Of a stretch of 64,000 nt of DNA, positions 18,253-27,562 are shown one piece after another. How positions within the stretch are numbered: the stretch's first letter is position 1; every line of letters starts with the position of its first letter. Under the pieces are notes generated by a model that saw only the letters and a list, made by a program, of their open reading frames with translations, was not told where the DNA came from and made no database searches. A program made the position numbers and the translations under genes. Source of the stretch: JAPOXR01 sp965199765 (GTDB lineage: Bacteria > Pseudomonadota > Alphaproteobacteria > Rhodobacterales > Rhodobacteraceae); contig CBDATC010000001.1 of NCBI GenBank assembly GCA_965199765.1, positions 992,001 to 1,056,000 on the forward strand. The letters run 5' to 3'.

Positions 18253-18951
18253 TTGGCTAACACAGAATTTGAAAACACCGCCATGTCCCTCACCCAAGTG
18301 CGCAGCAGAATCTTAACCGCCGAAAGGGACGCTGGCCGCGAACAAGGATCGGTTTGCCTTTTGGCTGTGTCGAAACTGCAGCCGCTGCCGCGCATTGCCA
18401 ACGCGCTGAATGCAGGCCAATGTCATTTCGGCGAGAATCGTGTGCAGGAAGCAGCAAGCAAATGGCCTGCTCTAATTGATCAGTTTCCTGACACAACGCT
18501 TCATTTGGTCGGACCCCTTCAGTCAAACAAAGCCCGTGCTGCCATGCAGCTGTTCTCCGCCATTCATTCGGTGGACCGTGTAAAACTGGCCCACCGACTT
18601 GCTGGAATCGCGCAGGAACTTGGGTTTTGCCCGCAGATTTTTGTCCAAGTGAACACCGGTGAAGAACCTCAAAAATCGGGTGTTCTGCCAAAGGGGGTGG
18701 ATGAGCTTGTTGAGGAAATCCGCCGACTTGAACTGCCTCTTGAAGGTCTGATGTGCATACCTCCGGTTAACGACGAACCGGCTTTGCATTACGGATTGCT
18801 GGCCAGCCTCGCCCGCCGCAACGGACTGACCGGACTGAGTATGGGAATGAGCGGCGACTATGAGACAGCCATTCGCATCGGAGCCACTCACGTCCGGGTC
18901 GGATCAGCGGTTTTTGGAAATCGTCCGGCTGCGACCTATCCGCAGAGCTGA
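18253..18951 (+). CDS. YggS/PROSC-family pyridoxal-phosphate homeostasis protein
   Basis: A 232-residue single-domain PLP protein with the fold-III barrel. The PLP lysine is in CLLAVSKLQP at about residue 37. Other conserved elements are HFGENRVQEAASKWP, LHLVGPLQSNKA, VQVNTGEEPQKSGV, GLMCIPP and SMGMSGDYETAIRIGATHVR, ending GSAVFGNRP. The family buffers PLP and affects amino-acid metabolism; it is not known as an enzyme. The frame opens with TTG at 18253; an ATG at 18283 is an equally good start and no strong ribosome site decides. It stands alone on the plus strand, converging on the L,D-transpeptidase gene. Confidence 0.93.
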   Translation: MANTEFENTAMSLTQVRSRILTAERDAGREQGSVCLLAVSKLQPLPRIANALNAGQCHFGENRVQEAASKWPALIDQFPDTTLHLVGPLQSNKARAAMQLFSAIHSVDRVKLAHRLAGIAQELGFCPQIFVQVNTGEEPQKSGVLPKGVDELVEEIRRLELPLEGLMCIPPVNDEPALHYGLLASLARRNGLTGLSMGMSGDYETAIRIGATHVRVGSAVFGNRPAATYPQS

Positions 18952-19023
18952 CAATCGGGAAGCTGAGCTCCGATTTTATACAACGGATAATCGGATACGG
19001 GACATTAACCTGATCTTGTCGGG

Positions 19024-19536
19024 CTACCCAGCGACAATCAATCGCGTGCGTCTTGTGATTTGCGAAGCAATCCAAAACAGATTGCTGAATTCGAATGCAA
19101 CGCAGCCTGCAGTGGGAAATCTCGGGCTGCGCCATTGATGAATGAAAACCGCTGATCCTAATCCGGGCACCGGATCAGAAAAATTATAGCCGACCGGAAT
19201 GACCAAATCATACAGGCGGTCGGCGCGCCAGAGTTTTTCGTGTCGCCAGCCATGCGAACGAGTGCTGCCGAGCATTGTGTTATACGCCGGATCCGATGGA
19301 TCATCCGACCAAATATCGAATTGGCGCAGCGGCCGAGCTTCCTGCAGCACAGCGCCGTTAATCCTGTCCGGTCGATAAAGCGGGGCAAGCAGTCGAAACG
19401 CGCCCACCGGTGTTGTAAGGTCCCCTTCCTGCTTATTCGCGCTCAATCCCCGGCGTCCAATCGAACACGGAAATTCCAGACCTCGGAACCGTGCGGTCCA
19501 GCCTGCGATAACAATGTCATCGCAACTGTATTTCAC
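19024..19536 (-). CDS. L,D-transpeptidase (YkuD-family) protein
   Basis: A 170-residue YkuD-type protein. The catalytic segment is AVFIHQWRSPRFPTAGCVAF, with the histidine and the cysteine spaced as in the family; the usual SHGC is TAGC here. GRRGLSANKQEGDLTTPVG near residue 30 is the typical N-terminal part of the short alphaproteobacterial form. Such enzymes make 3-3 cross-links in peptidoglycan or attach proteins to it. There is no signal peptide, which is normal for this short form though odd for a wall enzyme. It overlaps ribA by an ATGA, so the two are cotranslated. Confidence 0.85.
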   Translation of the reverse strand: MKYSCDDIVIAGWTARFRGLEFPCSIGRRGLSANKQEGDLTTPVGAFRLLAPLYRPDRINGAVLQEARPLRQFDIWSDDPSDPAYNTMLGSTRSHGWRHEKLWRADRLYDLVIPVGYNFSDPVPGLGSAVFIHQWRSPRFPTAGCVAFEFSNLFWIASQITRRTRLIVAG

Positions 19537-20615
19537 AAAATATGTCCGCTCTTTTCGGCCTTAACGCGCAGATACGCATCATTGAATGCAGTGCGTCCAC
19601 ATACAAGCGGAATGCGTTCCGTCACCGCTATGCCCTGCGCTGCCAGCAGATTTGCTTTACTCGGATTATTGGTCATCAGGCGGCATTCGGTGAAGCCAAG
19701 CCAATGAAGTATATCAGCGCCAGCGCGAAAATCCCTTTCATCATCTTCGAACCCAAGGCGATGGTTGGCTTCGACGGTATCAAACCCCTGATCCTGCAAA
19801 GTATAGGCGCGGATCTTATTGGCGAGACCAATGCCTCTGCCTTCCTGGTTCAAATACAAAAGCACCCCGCCGCCCTCTTCTGCCATTCGTTTGAAAGCAG
19901 TGCGCAACTGCGGACCACAATCGCATTTCAGCGACAGCAGCACATCTCCGGTGAAACAAGCCGAATGAATGCGCGTCAGCACGGCCTCATTCCGCGGCGG
20001 CGAACCAATTTCAATCGCGCAATGCTCTTCTGATCCATCAGCAATGCGGAATAGATGGATCTGTGAAGCCGCACTGCATTCCAGCGGCAGTTTAGCGCGG
20101 CCAACGTAGCAGATTTCCGCACTTCTCTGTTTCTTGAATTCGCTGAGTTGAACGGCTGTCAAACCATCTAGAACCGACCGGTTCGAGACATGCTTAGCCG
20201 GAGCGACCAGAACGGAAGGCAGCAATCGCGCTTTCCGGGCCAGCTCAACCGCTGCCCGGCTCAGCTCCGCCGACCCCCCGCGCACCGAGCGTAACGGACC
20301 TCTCATCGGCCGATCCAAATCCATTGACGGATCAGCAATGGCGCGGATCCACGCTCCATTCGCGTGCCGAGGCAATTCAATTCTTGCAATGTCGCCATCG
20401 TACGGTCGGGCTTTGAGAGTGATTGCCCGCCGCTCGGTAATGGCCAAAACGACCCCCGCCAAGTCCTGCATCGCGGCAATTCTTTTGTCCCTTGCGGTTT
20501 CCACCGCTAGCGCGATGACCTCGTCGGCTCCACTCGTCAGCAAAATCGGAATGCCAATTCGCAAATCGCCAAGAGCGCGTGCGATTTCTTCCCGCGGACT
20601 CGGAGCAATTGTCAT
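19533..20615 (-). CDS. ribA: GTP cyclohydrolase II with degenerate RibB-like N-terminal domain
   Basis: A 360-residue protein for the first step of riboflavin synthesis, opening GTP to a diaminopyrimidine. The C-terminal half has the zinc ligands in SACFTGDVLLSLKCDCGPQL, the LYLNQEGRGIGLANKIRAY loop and GFDTVEANHRLGF. The N-terminal 150 residues have the length and outline of the RibB (3,4-dihydroxy-2-butanone phosphate synthase) domain, but its acidic active-site motif is missing, so this half is probably structural. That form is common in Alphaproteobacteria. No FMN riboswitch is seen upstream. Confidence 0.93.
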   Translation of the reverse strand: MTIAPSPREEIARALGDLRIGIPILLTSGADEVIALAVETARDKRIAAMQDLAGVVLAITERRAITLKARPYDGDIARIELPRHANGAWIRAIADPSMDLDRPMRGPLRSVRGGSAELSRAAVELARKARLLPSVLVAPAKHVSNRSVLDGLTAVQLSEFKKQRSAEICYVGRAKLPLECSAASQIHLFRIADGSEEHCAIEIGSPPRNEAVLTRIHSACFTGDVLLSLKCDCGPQLRTAFKRMAEEGGGVLLYLNQEGRGIGLANKIRAYTLQDQGFDTVEANHRLGFEDDERDFRAGADILHWLGFTECRLMTNNPSKANLLAAQGIAVTERIPLVCGRTAFNDAYLRVKAEKSGHIL

Positions 20616-20840
20616 TCTTATGATCTCCGTTTGACGATCTGCTTTGAGACCCGTTGCAAATCGCTATGAGTCTCAATACGATGCACTAATGCCAAGCCGA
20701 TTGTCTTTCAAAGGCAACAAACCCCTGCGTCAAAAAGGACACGCCAGCTTTTAAATGAATTTCGGCTCACAGCCGACAGCTTCAATCCCGCGCCGGGTCT
20801 ACGATAGAGGCACCGATGAGGCAGAAAATAAGGCAGAAAC

Positions 20841-21413
20841 ATGTTGAAACGGCTTGCACTGGTCGTTACGCTTGCGGCATGTTCGGTTGTTAACTGGAAT
20901 CCGCCGGCGAATCTTGACGACGCATGTTCCATTGTCAAGCAGCGTCCAGGCTGGTATTTTGATATGCGGCAAGTGGAGCGAAAGTGGAATCTTCCATCTT
21001 CGGTTCAAATGGCGATCCTTTGGCAAGAAAGCAAATTCGAAAGCCGCGCCAAGACACCGAGAACCCAGTTGTTCGGATTTATTCCTTGGAAACGCCAATC
21101 ATCCGCTTACGGCTACGCTCAAGTGGTTGACGGAACTTGGGATTGGTACAAAGAACAAACCGGTCGGCGATTTGCCAACCGTTCGGACTTCGGCGACGCG
21201 GTTGAGTTCATGGGTTGGTACTCAGACATCACAACCAAAAAACATGGTGTGGCCAAAACAGATGTCCGGAATCAGTATCTTGCCTATCACGAAGGGCATG
21301 CAGGCTTTGCGCGACAAACCTATCTGAAGAAGGATTGGCTGGTTCAAGTCGCAAACGATCTGGTCAGCCGCGAGGCGATGTACGCAAGACAGCTCAAATC
21401 CTGCCGAATTTGA
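20841..21413 (+). CDS. Lytic transglycosylase-type lipoprotein
   Basis: A 190-residue protein with a short lipoprotein signal (LKRLALVVTLAAC). The body fits the SLT lysozyme-like fold: VQMAILWQESKFESRAKTP supplies the catalytic glutamate, SSAYGYAQVVDGTWDWYKEQ is the substrate loop, and NQYLAYHEGHAGF the third motif. It should cleave peptidoglycan glycan strands from the membrane. It diverges from ribA across 225 bases and converges on the LolA gene, with nine bases between the stops and no room for a terminator. Confidence 0.88.
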   Translation: MLKRLALVVTLAACSVVNWNPPANLDDACSIVKQRPGWYFDMRQVERKWNLPSSVQMAILWQESKFESRAKTPRTQLFGFIPWKRQSSAYGYAQVVDGTWDWYKEQTGRRFANRSDFGDAVEFMGWYSDITTKKHGVAKTDVRNQYLAYHEGHAGFARQTYLKKDWLVQVANDLVSREAMYARQLKSCRI

Positions 21414-21422
21414 TCAAGCATT

Positions 21423-22133
21423 TTACTTAAGATTGCGCTTCTTGATTTCGCTCTCAATGCTGAACAAATCCGGTGTGATGTCGATTTCAAACCCTATTTG
21501 CTCGAAGAGCATGCGTGTCTTCTGGCCGAGATCATCAGTATAAATCCACCCGGCAAGCCTGATCGGTTGATGCGTGAAGGTTAGAGTGACATAGCCATCG
21601 GAATCGGACCCGGGGCCGCGCAACGCGATTTCGCTGGCCGCTGTGCCGATGCGATAGTCAATCAAATGGCTCGGATCCAGCAGGTTAATGTCGGTCTTTA
21701 ACAGGTAGTAAAGAGGCGTCGCCGACAGCGGATACACAACGGGAGCGGTGTTTGACTTCTGATCAAACACGGCAACGCGGAACGAATCTGCGATGACCAA
21801 CCCTGAATTCGGCGGATCGTATTCGATGCGCAGCCGCGCAGGCCGTCCAAATAGCATAATGCCGGAGGAGGAGCTGCCGTCCGCATTCAACTGATTGAAC
21901 CGCGCCCAACCGCGGTCGAAATTCTTCACATATTCGGCCAGGTCAGCCAGGGTGACGGTTTGGGGCTGCCTAATTTCTTGAGCGTCGGCACGGTCCGACT
22001 GCCCGATTGCCGTCTGCGGGGCTGCAAGAGTCAATGCAAACGCGAGGGCCTGACAGCAACTCCGGAATATGCGAGGAATTCGCCTACTGTTCAGGAACCA
22101 GAATATCGCGTTTCCCGACGTGGTTTGCTGCAC
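21423..22133 (-). CDS. lolA: LolA-type outer-membrane lipoprotein carrier protein
   Basis: A 236-residue periplasmic protein. After a signal-like stretch (CQALALALTL-like, residues 28-42, AAPQTAIG) it has ADLAEYVKNFDRGWARFNQL and GIMLFGRPARLRIEYDPP, the half-barrel start of LolA, and then VFDQKSNTAPVVYPLSATPL. It ferries lipoproteins from LolCDE to the outer membrane. The only ATG overlaps the end of ftsK by about 50 bases; the N-terminus before the signal is therefore uncertain and a nonstandard downstream start is possible. Aminotransferase-ftsK-lolA is a common alphaproteobacterial order. Confidence 0.85.
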   Translation of the reverse strand: MQQTTSGNAIFWFLNSRRIPRIFRSCCQALAFALTLAAPQTAIGQSDRADAQEIRQPQTVTLADLAEYVKNFDRGWARFNQLNADGSSSSGIMLFGRPARLRIEYDPPNSGLVIADSFRVAVFDQKSNTAPVVYPLSATPLYYLLKTDINLLDPSHLIDYRIGTAASEIALRGPGSDSDGYVTLTFTHQPIRLAGWIYTDDLGQKTRMLFEQIGFEIDITPDLFSIESEIKKRNLK

Positions 22134-24684
22134 TGATCAAACCTTCCTCTTCCATGCGCTCCACTAAAATCGCAGCCTTATTGTACCCGATCGACATCTT
22201 TCTTTGAATATAAGAAGTGGAGCATTTCCGGTCGCGCATCACAATGCTGACGGCTCGGTCATACTCTGTATTGTCAGATGATTTGGCTTCGGAACCGTCC
22301 AGCCCCAGGATATCGGGTGAATCGTGATGCTCAAGCACTTCCGCAACATATTCAGGTTCACCGAACTGTTTTAGATAGGCGACGACTTCTTCAACTTCCT
22401 CGTCGGTAACGAACGGGCCGTGCACCCGGCCGATGGATCCGCCACTCGACAAATGCAGCATATCGCCGCGTCCGAGAAGCTGCTCGGCGCCCTGTTCTCC
22501 CAAAATCGTGCGGCTATCGATTTTGGATGTCACCTGGAATGATACGCGTGTTGGGAAATTAGCCTTGATCGTGCCGGTGATGACGTCAACAGACGGGCGC
22601 TGGGTCGCCATGACAACGTGGATTCCGGATGCCCGGCCCATTTGCGCGAGCCTTTGAATACAAGCCTCGATCTCCTTCCCAGCGACCATCATCAGGTCCG
22701 CCATTTCATCGACAATCACCACAATGTATGGCAAAGGTTCGGTATCAAAATTCTCGTTCACGTAAACCGGATCTCCATTTTCGTCGAATCCGGTTTGCAC
22801 CTGCCGTCCGAGCGTTATGCCCTGACGCTGCGCCTCGCGCACCCTTTCGTTATAGCTGGTCAGCTTGCGCACATTGACTTTACTCATTTTGCGGTACCGC
22901 TCGACCATCTCGGCGACAACCCATTTCAATGCCACCACGGCTTTCTTTGGATCGGTAACCACGGGGGCCAGCAAATGCGGTATTCCGTCATAAACGCTGA
23001 GCTCGAGCATTTTTGGATCGATCATGATGAGTTTGCACTCATCGGGCGGGAGTCGGTACAGCAGGCTGAGAATCATCGTATTGATCGCAACCGATTTTCC
23101 CGATCCGGTGGTTCCGGCAATCAGCAAATGCGGCATTCCTGCCAGATCGTCGATAACGGGCTCTCCTCCGATGTCTTTTCCGAGCGCGATCGGAAGATTC
23201 ATCTTCGAGTCGCCGAATTCTCTGTCAGCCAAAAGTTCCCTTAAAAATACCGTTTCCCGTCTTTCATTGGGCAATTCGATCCCGATGACATTGCGGCCGG
23301 GCATCGTCGATACACGCGCTGACAAGGCCGACATGTTGCGCGCAATATCATCTGCCAACCCCATTACGCGGCTGGCCTTCATCCCGGCTTCCGGCAAAAG
23401 TTCATAGAGAGTGACAACAGGGCCGGGTCTCACTCCGATAATCTTTCCGCGCACACCATAGTCTTTCAGAACGGTTTCCAGCTGTTTCGCGTTTTCACCC
23501 AATGCATCTGAACTGATCGCCATATTCTGAGATTTAACGGCATCCTGCAAAAGCGATAGGGGCGGACCCTGAAATGCAGCGGTGGCCGGATCGGTGAATA
23601 ATGGGGGCTGCGCTTCTTCGATTGCCTTTGTGCTCTTCTGGCGCCGTCGCTTTTTTGTGTGCTTAACCACCGAGTCGCGCCGCTTCTCCGGTTCGCGCCC
23701 GGCTTCCGACGCAGCAGCGTTTGATGGGAGAAGCCCTTTCGAAGTACCGAATAGAGAGGGCTCCGCCCGGTTGCGCCGAGCCTTCGCACCATGCCGGCCC
23801 GCTTTGCCGGACCGTCTTTCCCCTTTGAAAAGCAAAGACGGGAAATGGCCAATCCTGTTCAAAGGACTCCGCTGATTCTCTGCGGCCTTGTCAGCATCGG
23901 CTTCGGCGAATTCCTTGTGCTCTTCAAACTCATCCTCGAATTCCACCAGTTCTTCATCAACCTCGGCATTTTTGCGGCGGAAAAATGAAATCACGCTGCG
24001 TCGCTGGGGTTTGTCAAGGTCTTGTTCTTCGAACTCTTTTCGCTTTCTTGAAAGACCGAAGAAAAGGAAAAACGCTCTCATCAGCAAAGTGAGAATCCAG
24101 ACCGGCGTTCGATAGAACGAACTGAGCGTCACGCCGAGAGCCAAACTCGAAAACAAGGCGAGACCGGTCAATGCGATGTACATGCTCATCGTCTGCCCGT
24201 CGCCGAAATTTGCCGGCCAACTGTAAGTCAGACCACCAGCCATTATATCGCCGAGCATCCCGCCTGCGCCGAAGTGATGCGGCCAGGATGTCGGGCGGGG
24301 CAGAATCGATGCGACAAGCGACGCGCTGAGCACCATTAGCGGCAAATATATGAATCGCGCGATCAATCGTTCGCTGCCGACATGAACCAAAAAGCGCAGC
24401 CCCCATACAAAGAGAAAGGCTGGCAAACACCAAGTCGCATTACCTAACGTGATCATGAACGGGCTGACTGCAGCCGCTCCACCGAGCCCCAGAAGATTTT
24501 GAGGTCGATTTTCTGTAGCCGTCAGCATGCCGGGATCACTTGCCGAATATGATGCGACCGCCATGCCCATCGCAGCACCGCTAATCAGCAGCAGCAATCC
24601 TAAGCCTTCCTTACTGCGACGATTTATAGTCCTGCGCCAATGACCATCCATCAAAGGCTCGCGCCATCTCATCTGAAACGTCAT
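22084..24684 (-). CDS. ftsK: DNA translocase FtsK
   Basis: An 866-residue DNA pump that clears the division septum of chromosome ends. The N-terminal 190 residues carry four transmembrane helices (from LGLLLLISGAAMGMAVASYS). A linker rich in basic and acidic clusters follows (residues about 220-380). The motor has Walker A GTTGSGKSVAIN, Walker B VVIVDEMADLMM and the ATQRPSVDVITGTIKANFP segment. The gamma winged helix closes the protein (STSYIQRKMSIGYNKAAILV). Length and parts are normal. It begins four bases after the aminotransferase gene and is cotranscribed with it. Confidence 0.97.
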   Translation of the reverse strand: MTFQMRWREPLMDGHWRRTINRRSKEGLGLLLLISGAAMGMAVASYSASDPGMLTATENRPQNLLGLGGAAAVSPFMITLGNATWCLPAFLFVWGLRFLVHVGSERLIARFIYLPLMVLSASLVASILPRPTSWPHHFGAGGMLGDIMAGGLTYSWPANFGDGQTMSMYIALTGLALFSSLALGVTLSSFYRTPVWILTLLMRAFFLFFGLSRKRKEFEEQDLDKPQRRSVISFFRRKNAEVDEELVEFEDEFEEHKEFAEADADKAAENQRSPLNRIGHFPSLLFKGERRSGKAGRHGAKARRNRAEPSLFGTSKGLLPSNAAASEAGREPEKRRDSVVKHTKKRRRQKSTKAIEEAQPPLFTDPATAAFQGPPLSLLQDAVKSQNMAISSDALGENAKQLETVLKDYGVRGKIIGVRPGPVVTLYELLPEAGMKASRVMGLADDIARNMSALSARVSTMPGRNVIGIELPNERRETVFLRELLADREFGDSKMNLPIALGKDIGGEPVIDDLAGMPHLLIAGTTGSGKSVAINTMILSLLYRLPPDECKLIMIDPKMLELSVYDGIPHLLAPVVTDPKKAVVALKWVVAEMVERYRKMSKVNVRKLTSYNERVREAQRQGITLGRQVQTGFDENGDPVYVNENFDTEPLPYIVVIVDEMADLMMVAGKEIEACIQRLAQMGRASGIHVVMATQRPSVDVITGTIKANFPTRVSFQVTSKIDSRTILGEQGAEQLLGRGDMLHLSSGGSIGRVHGPFVTDEEVEEVVAYLKQFGEPEYVAEVLEHHDSPDILGLDGSEAKSSDNTEYDRAVSIVMRDRKCSTSYIQRKMSIGYNKAAILVERMEEEGLISAANHVGKRDILVPEQ

Positions 24685-24688
24685 TTGA

Positions 24689-25879
24689 TCATACCCCTAA
24701 TTTGCAAAGGCAACTCCGCAACAACTCGAGACCCTCTTCGAGTTCGACGCGTTCTGCCACAAGAGCCACGCGAATAAATGCTGAGCCAGGATTGCGACTC
24801 TTTACAGTCCGGCCGAAAAAAGCGCCGGGCAGCACCCGCAGACCGGCTTCTGTCCACAACTTTTCTGCAACTTTTTCACCATCACCCACATCGATCCAAA
24901 GAAACATCCCGGCCTCCGGGCTGGCATAATCGTTCATCCCGGCGAAAATCCTGTCGGCAAGATCAAACTTTCGACGGAATTCCAGCCTATTCCCGTCAAC
25001 ATGTTTTTCGTCCGACCAAGCGAAGGCGGACACAGCCATCAGCGGAGATGGAACCGGAGCCCCGCCATAGGCTCTGAGCTGTTTAATTGCCGCGACCGCC
25101 TTCGAGCCGCCCGCAACAAATCCCGAGCGCAGACCCGGCAATCCTGATCGTTTGGACAGCGACTGAAATACAACTGATTTTTCTGGATCCGCGCCCGCTT
25201 CATGCGTGACTTCAAGAAGTCCCGGCGGCGGCTCGCCGCGGTAGATTTCAGAGTAGCATTCGTCGGAAAGGATGCGGATTCCGAACCGCTCCGCAAGTTC
25301 GAGCAGGGTTCTGAGATAATCCCTGTCCGCCACAGAGCCTTGAGGGTTGGCTGGCGAGCAGATGTAAATCAACGCGGTTTTTTCGAGCACCTCAATCGGA
25401 ACAGCGGAATAGTCCGGCAGAAAACCGGTCTCTTTCGTCGCTTCCACAAAATATGGAATGGCGCCCGCCGCAGCGGCTCCGCCTGCGTAAACTTGATAGA
25501 ACGGATTTGGCATAAGGACATAGGGGGCGCTGCCATTCAGCCTGTCGGGACACAAAGCAATGCAGGCACCGAATAATCCTTCGCGCGAGCCGTTCAGCGC
25601 CATCAGCTGGGTTTCCTGATCAACCGTAACGCCGTAACGCCGGCGCAACCATCCTGCAATCGCAGAAAGAAGTTCGTCGGAGCCGAAGTTCCGCGGATAG
25701 CGTCCAAACCCAGATGCTGTTTCAGCGACGATTTCGGCGACCCAATCCGGACAGGTTAGCCGAGGTTCTCCGACCGTAAAGTTGATGACCTTACCGCCTG
25801 GCGGTTTTCCATCGAGCATCCGCCTCATGCGTAGAAAGGGATAGTCGGGCAGCTGCGCCAACCGCTGCGATGATTTCAT
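24689..25879 (-). CDS. Class I/II aminotransferase, probable succinyl-diaminopimelate type
   Basis: A PLP-dependent fold-I aminotransferase of about 396 residues. The PLP lysine is in FQSLSKRSGLPGLRSGF, the cofactor Asp/Tyr are in RILSDECYSEIYRG, and CSPANPQGSVAD is the conserved Asn-Pro loop; the tail has AFIRVALV with the substrate-binding arginine. The opening SSQRLAQLPDYPFLRMRRML is typical of DapC-like enzymes, which work in lysine and peptidoglycan precursor synthesis; the exact substrate is inferred. I start at the ATG at 25879, which has GAGG six bases upstream, rather than the TTG at 25891. It leads the ftsK-lolA operon. Confidence 0.88.
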   Translation of the reverse strand: MKSSQRLAQLPDYPFLRMRRMLDGKPPGGKVINFTVGEPRLTCPDWVAEIVAETASGFGRYPRNFGSDELLSAIAGWLRRRYGVTVDQETQLMALNGSREGLFGACIALCPDRLNGSAPYVLMPNPFYQVYAGGAAAAGAIPYFVEATKETGFLPDYSAVPIEVLEKTALIYICSPANPQGSVADRDYLRTLLELAERFGIRILSDECYSEIYRGEPPPGLLEVTHEAGADPEKSVVFQSLSKRSGLPGLRSGFVAGGSKAVAAIKQLRAYGGAPVPSPLMAVSAFAWSDEKHVDGNRLEFRRKFDLADRIFAGMNDYASPEAGMFLWIDVGDGEKVAEKLWTEAGLRVLPGAFFGRTVKSRNPGSAFIRVALVAERVELEEGLELLRSCLCKLGV

Positions 25880-26026
25880 ACCTAGCCTCAAGTTTCGGGA
25901 TCGTGGCGCCCCGTTGACCGGGCCTTAAGGAAAAAATGCGGAATGGTCTAGATTGATGAAGGGTTCAGGAGGCTCATTCCGTTGCGTTTTGTGTCACTTG
26001 TGCAATCCGCGCGCGCCATGCTGTCT

Positions 26027-27394
26027 TTACAATCTGTCGGGTCCAAAATCATCCACCGCCGGTTTTGCAATCGCTTGCTCGGCCGCCCGCCCTGTCCTGA
26101 GAAGACCTATGTCCGCGTTGGGCTTGCCTAACAGCATAAGCCCTGCGGACGGCACACCGGTTGGCAGAGTGAGCGCCGGCAGATTCATGAGGTTTGCGAT
26201 GCGTGTATTGCGCAGGGCCATCAGATTCTGCTGCGAATAATATTCGCGGTCGGCCAGCAGTGTTTCTCTTTTCGGCGGCAAAATCGGGCTGGTCGGCAGC
26301 AGGACCGCATCGTATCCAGAGACAGCCTTACTGAATTCGCGGCGCAGTTGCTTCAATGTGTTCCAAGCTTGGAAAAATTCGAAACCAGAATAGATTTTGC
26401 CCAACCGAAACCGATCAAGAATTTCAACATACATCGAATCCGGCGCAGATTCGATCAGCTCTTCCCATTGCCCGTATGCTTCGACACCATAGAGGCAGCC
26501 GGACAAAGGCAGCGCCTTTGCCACAGAGGGAAATGACCGCGATTCCACGGTTGCGCCTTCATCGCGCAGCTTCCGCAAAGCATTCTGAAATCCCAACAGG
26601 GAATCGGGAGAGGCGTCTTCCAACCCTTCTTCCAAAATCACAAGCCGGAGAAATTCCAAACTGGTTGCCTTGGAATTCGGCGGTTTTGGGTTGCCCATCA
26701 GGACGGCAAAGAGCGCGGCTGCATCTTCTACGGATCGGGTTAACGGACCGACGGTGTCAAAGCTTGCGCATAGAGGCACAACACCCTTAACAGAAATCAG
26801 GTGCGTGGTCGGTTTGAACCCGACCAGATCATTCCAGGCCGAAGGGATCCGAACCGAACCGCCGGTATCAGACCCGATTGCCGCTGGAGCAAGACCAAAC
26901 GCAACCGAGGCGGCCGCGCCCGACGATGAGCCGCCCGGCGCAGCATCGGCGTCGTTGATGCAAGGCGGTGTTCCCGTGATCGGGTTAACCCCAAGACCGG
27001 CATAGGCGAATTCACTGAGATGGGTCTTTCCTAGACAGATCAAACCCAAGCTTGTGGCTCGTCTGACAACTTCCGCATCTGTGGAAGGCATGCGCCCCTT
27101 TAAGAGTGCGGTACCGGCTTCGGTTGCAATGGCGGCTGTATCGAATAGATCTTTCCATGAGATCGGCACTCCGTCGAGAGGCGAAAGCCGCAGCCCTTGC
27201 CGCGCACGCTCGGACGAAGCGTTTGCCTCGGCCATTGCTCTTTCTTCGGTAATTCGGGCATATATCGTGTCCGCGCAGCTGTGTTTCTGGATTTCCGACA
27301 GAAAAAAACTTGTCAGTTCAATGGGATCAATTTCGCGCCTTTCTATGGCTCGGCCCAGCTCGGTTGCGCTCCATTCCCGCCAAATCTTAGTCAT
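26027..27394 (-). CDS. Amidase (amidase-signature family)
   Basis: A 455-residue amidase-signature hydrolase. The glycine-serine loop GGSSSGAAASVAFGLAPAAI and the nucleophile region IGSDTGGSVRIPSA give the Ser-cisSer pair, and the catalytic lysine is in ISWKDLFDTA. It is of GatA length but lacks gatB or gatC beside it, so a free-standing amidase acting on a small amide is likelier than tRNA amidation. It lies 147 bases upstream of the aminotransferase on the same strand; whether they share a transcript is open. Confidence 0.85.
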   Translation of the reverse strand: MTKIWREWSATELGRAIERREIDPIELTSFFLSEIQKHSCADTIYARITEERAMAEANASSERARQGLRLSPLDGVPISWKDLFDTAAIATEAGTALLKGRMPSTDAEVVRRATSLGLICLGKTHLSEFAYAGLGVNPITGTPPCINDADAAPGGSSSGAAASVAFGLAPAAIGSDTGGSVRIPSAWNDLVGFKPTTHLISVKGVVPLCASFDTVGPLTRSVEDAAALFAVLMGNPKPPNSKATSLEFLRLVILEEGLEDASPDSLLGFQNALRKLRDEGATVESRSFPSVAKALPLSGCLYGVEAYGQWEELIESAPDSMYVEILDRFRLGKIYSGFEFFQAWNTLKQLRREFSKAVSGYDAVLLPTSPILPPKRETLLADREYYSQQNLMALRNTRIANLMNLPALTLPTGVPSAGLMLLGKPNADIGLLRTGRAAEQAIAKPAVDDFGPDRL

Positions 27395-27562
27395 TGTTCT
27401 CTCGCAGCAGGTAGCATTCGGTTTGATACTCGTATCGGCGGCAACCCGTTATGCACCCAACCAACAACGATAATCAGAAGCTCTTCCAAAACGGCGTACA
27501 CATATGATGTATCGGCTCTTCGCCTCTCATCGCCAAGCCAACGGGAAAACGAGTATTGCAAT

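Noticed and set aside
20616..20840. FMN riboswitch before ribA
   Set aside because: I looked for the conserved RFN elements on the minus strand and found none.
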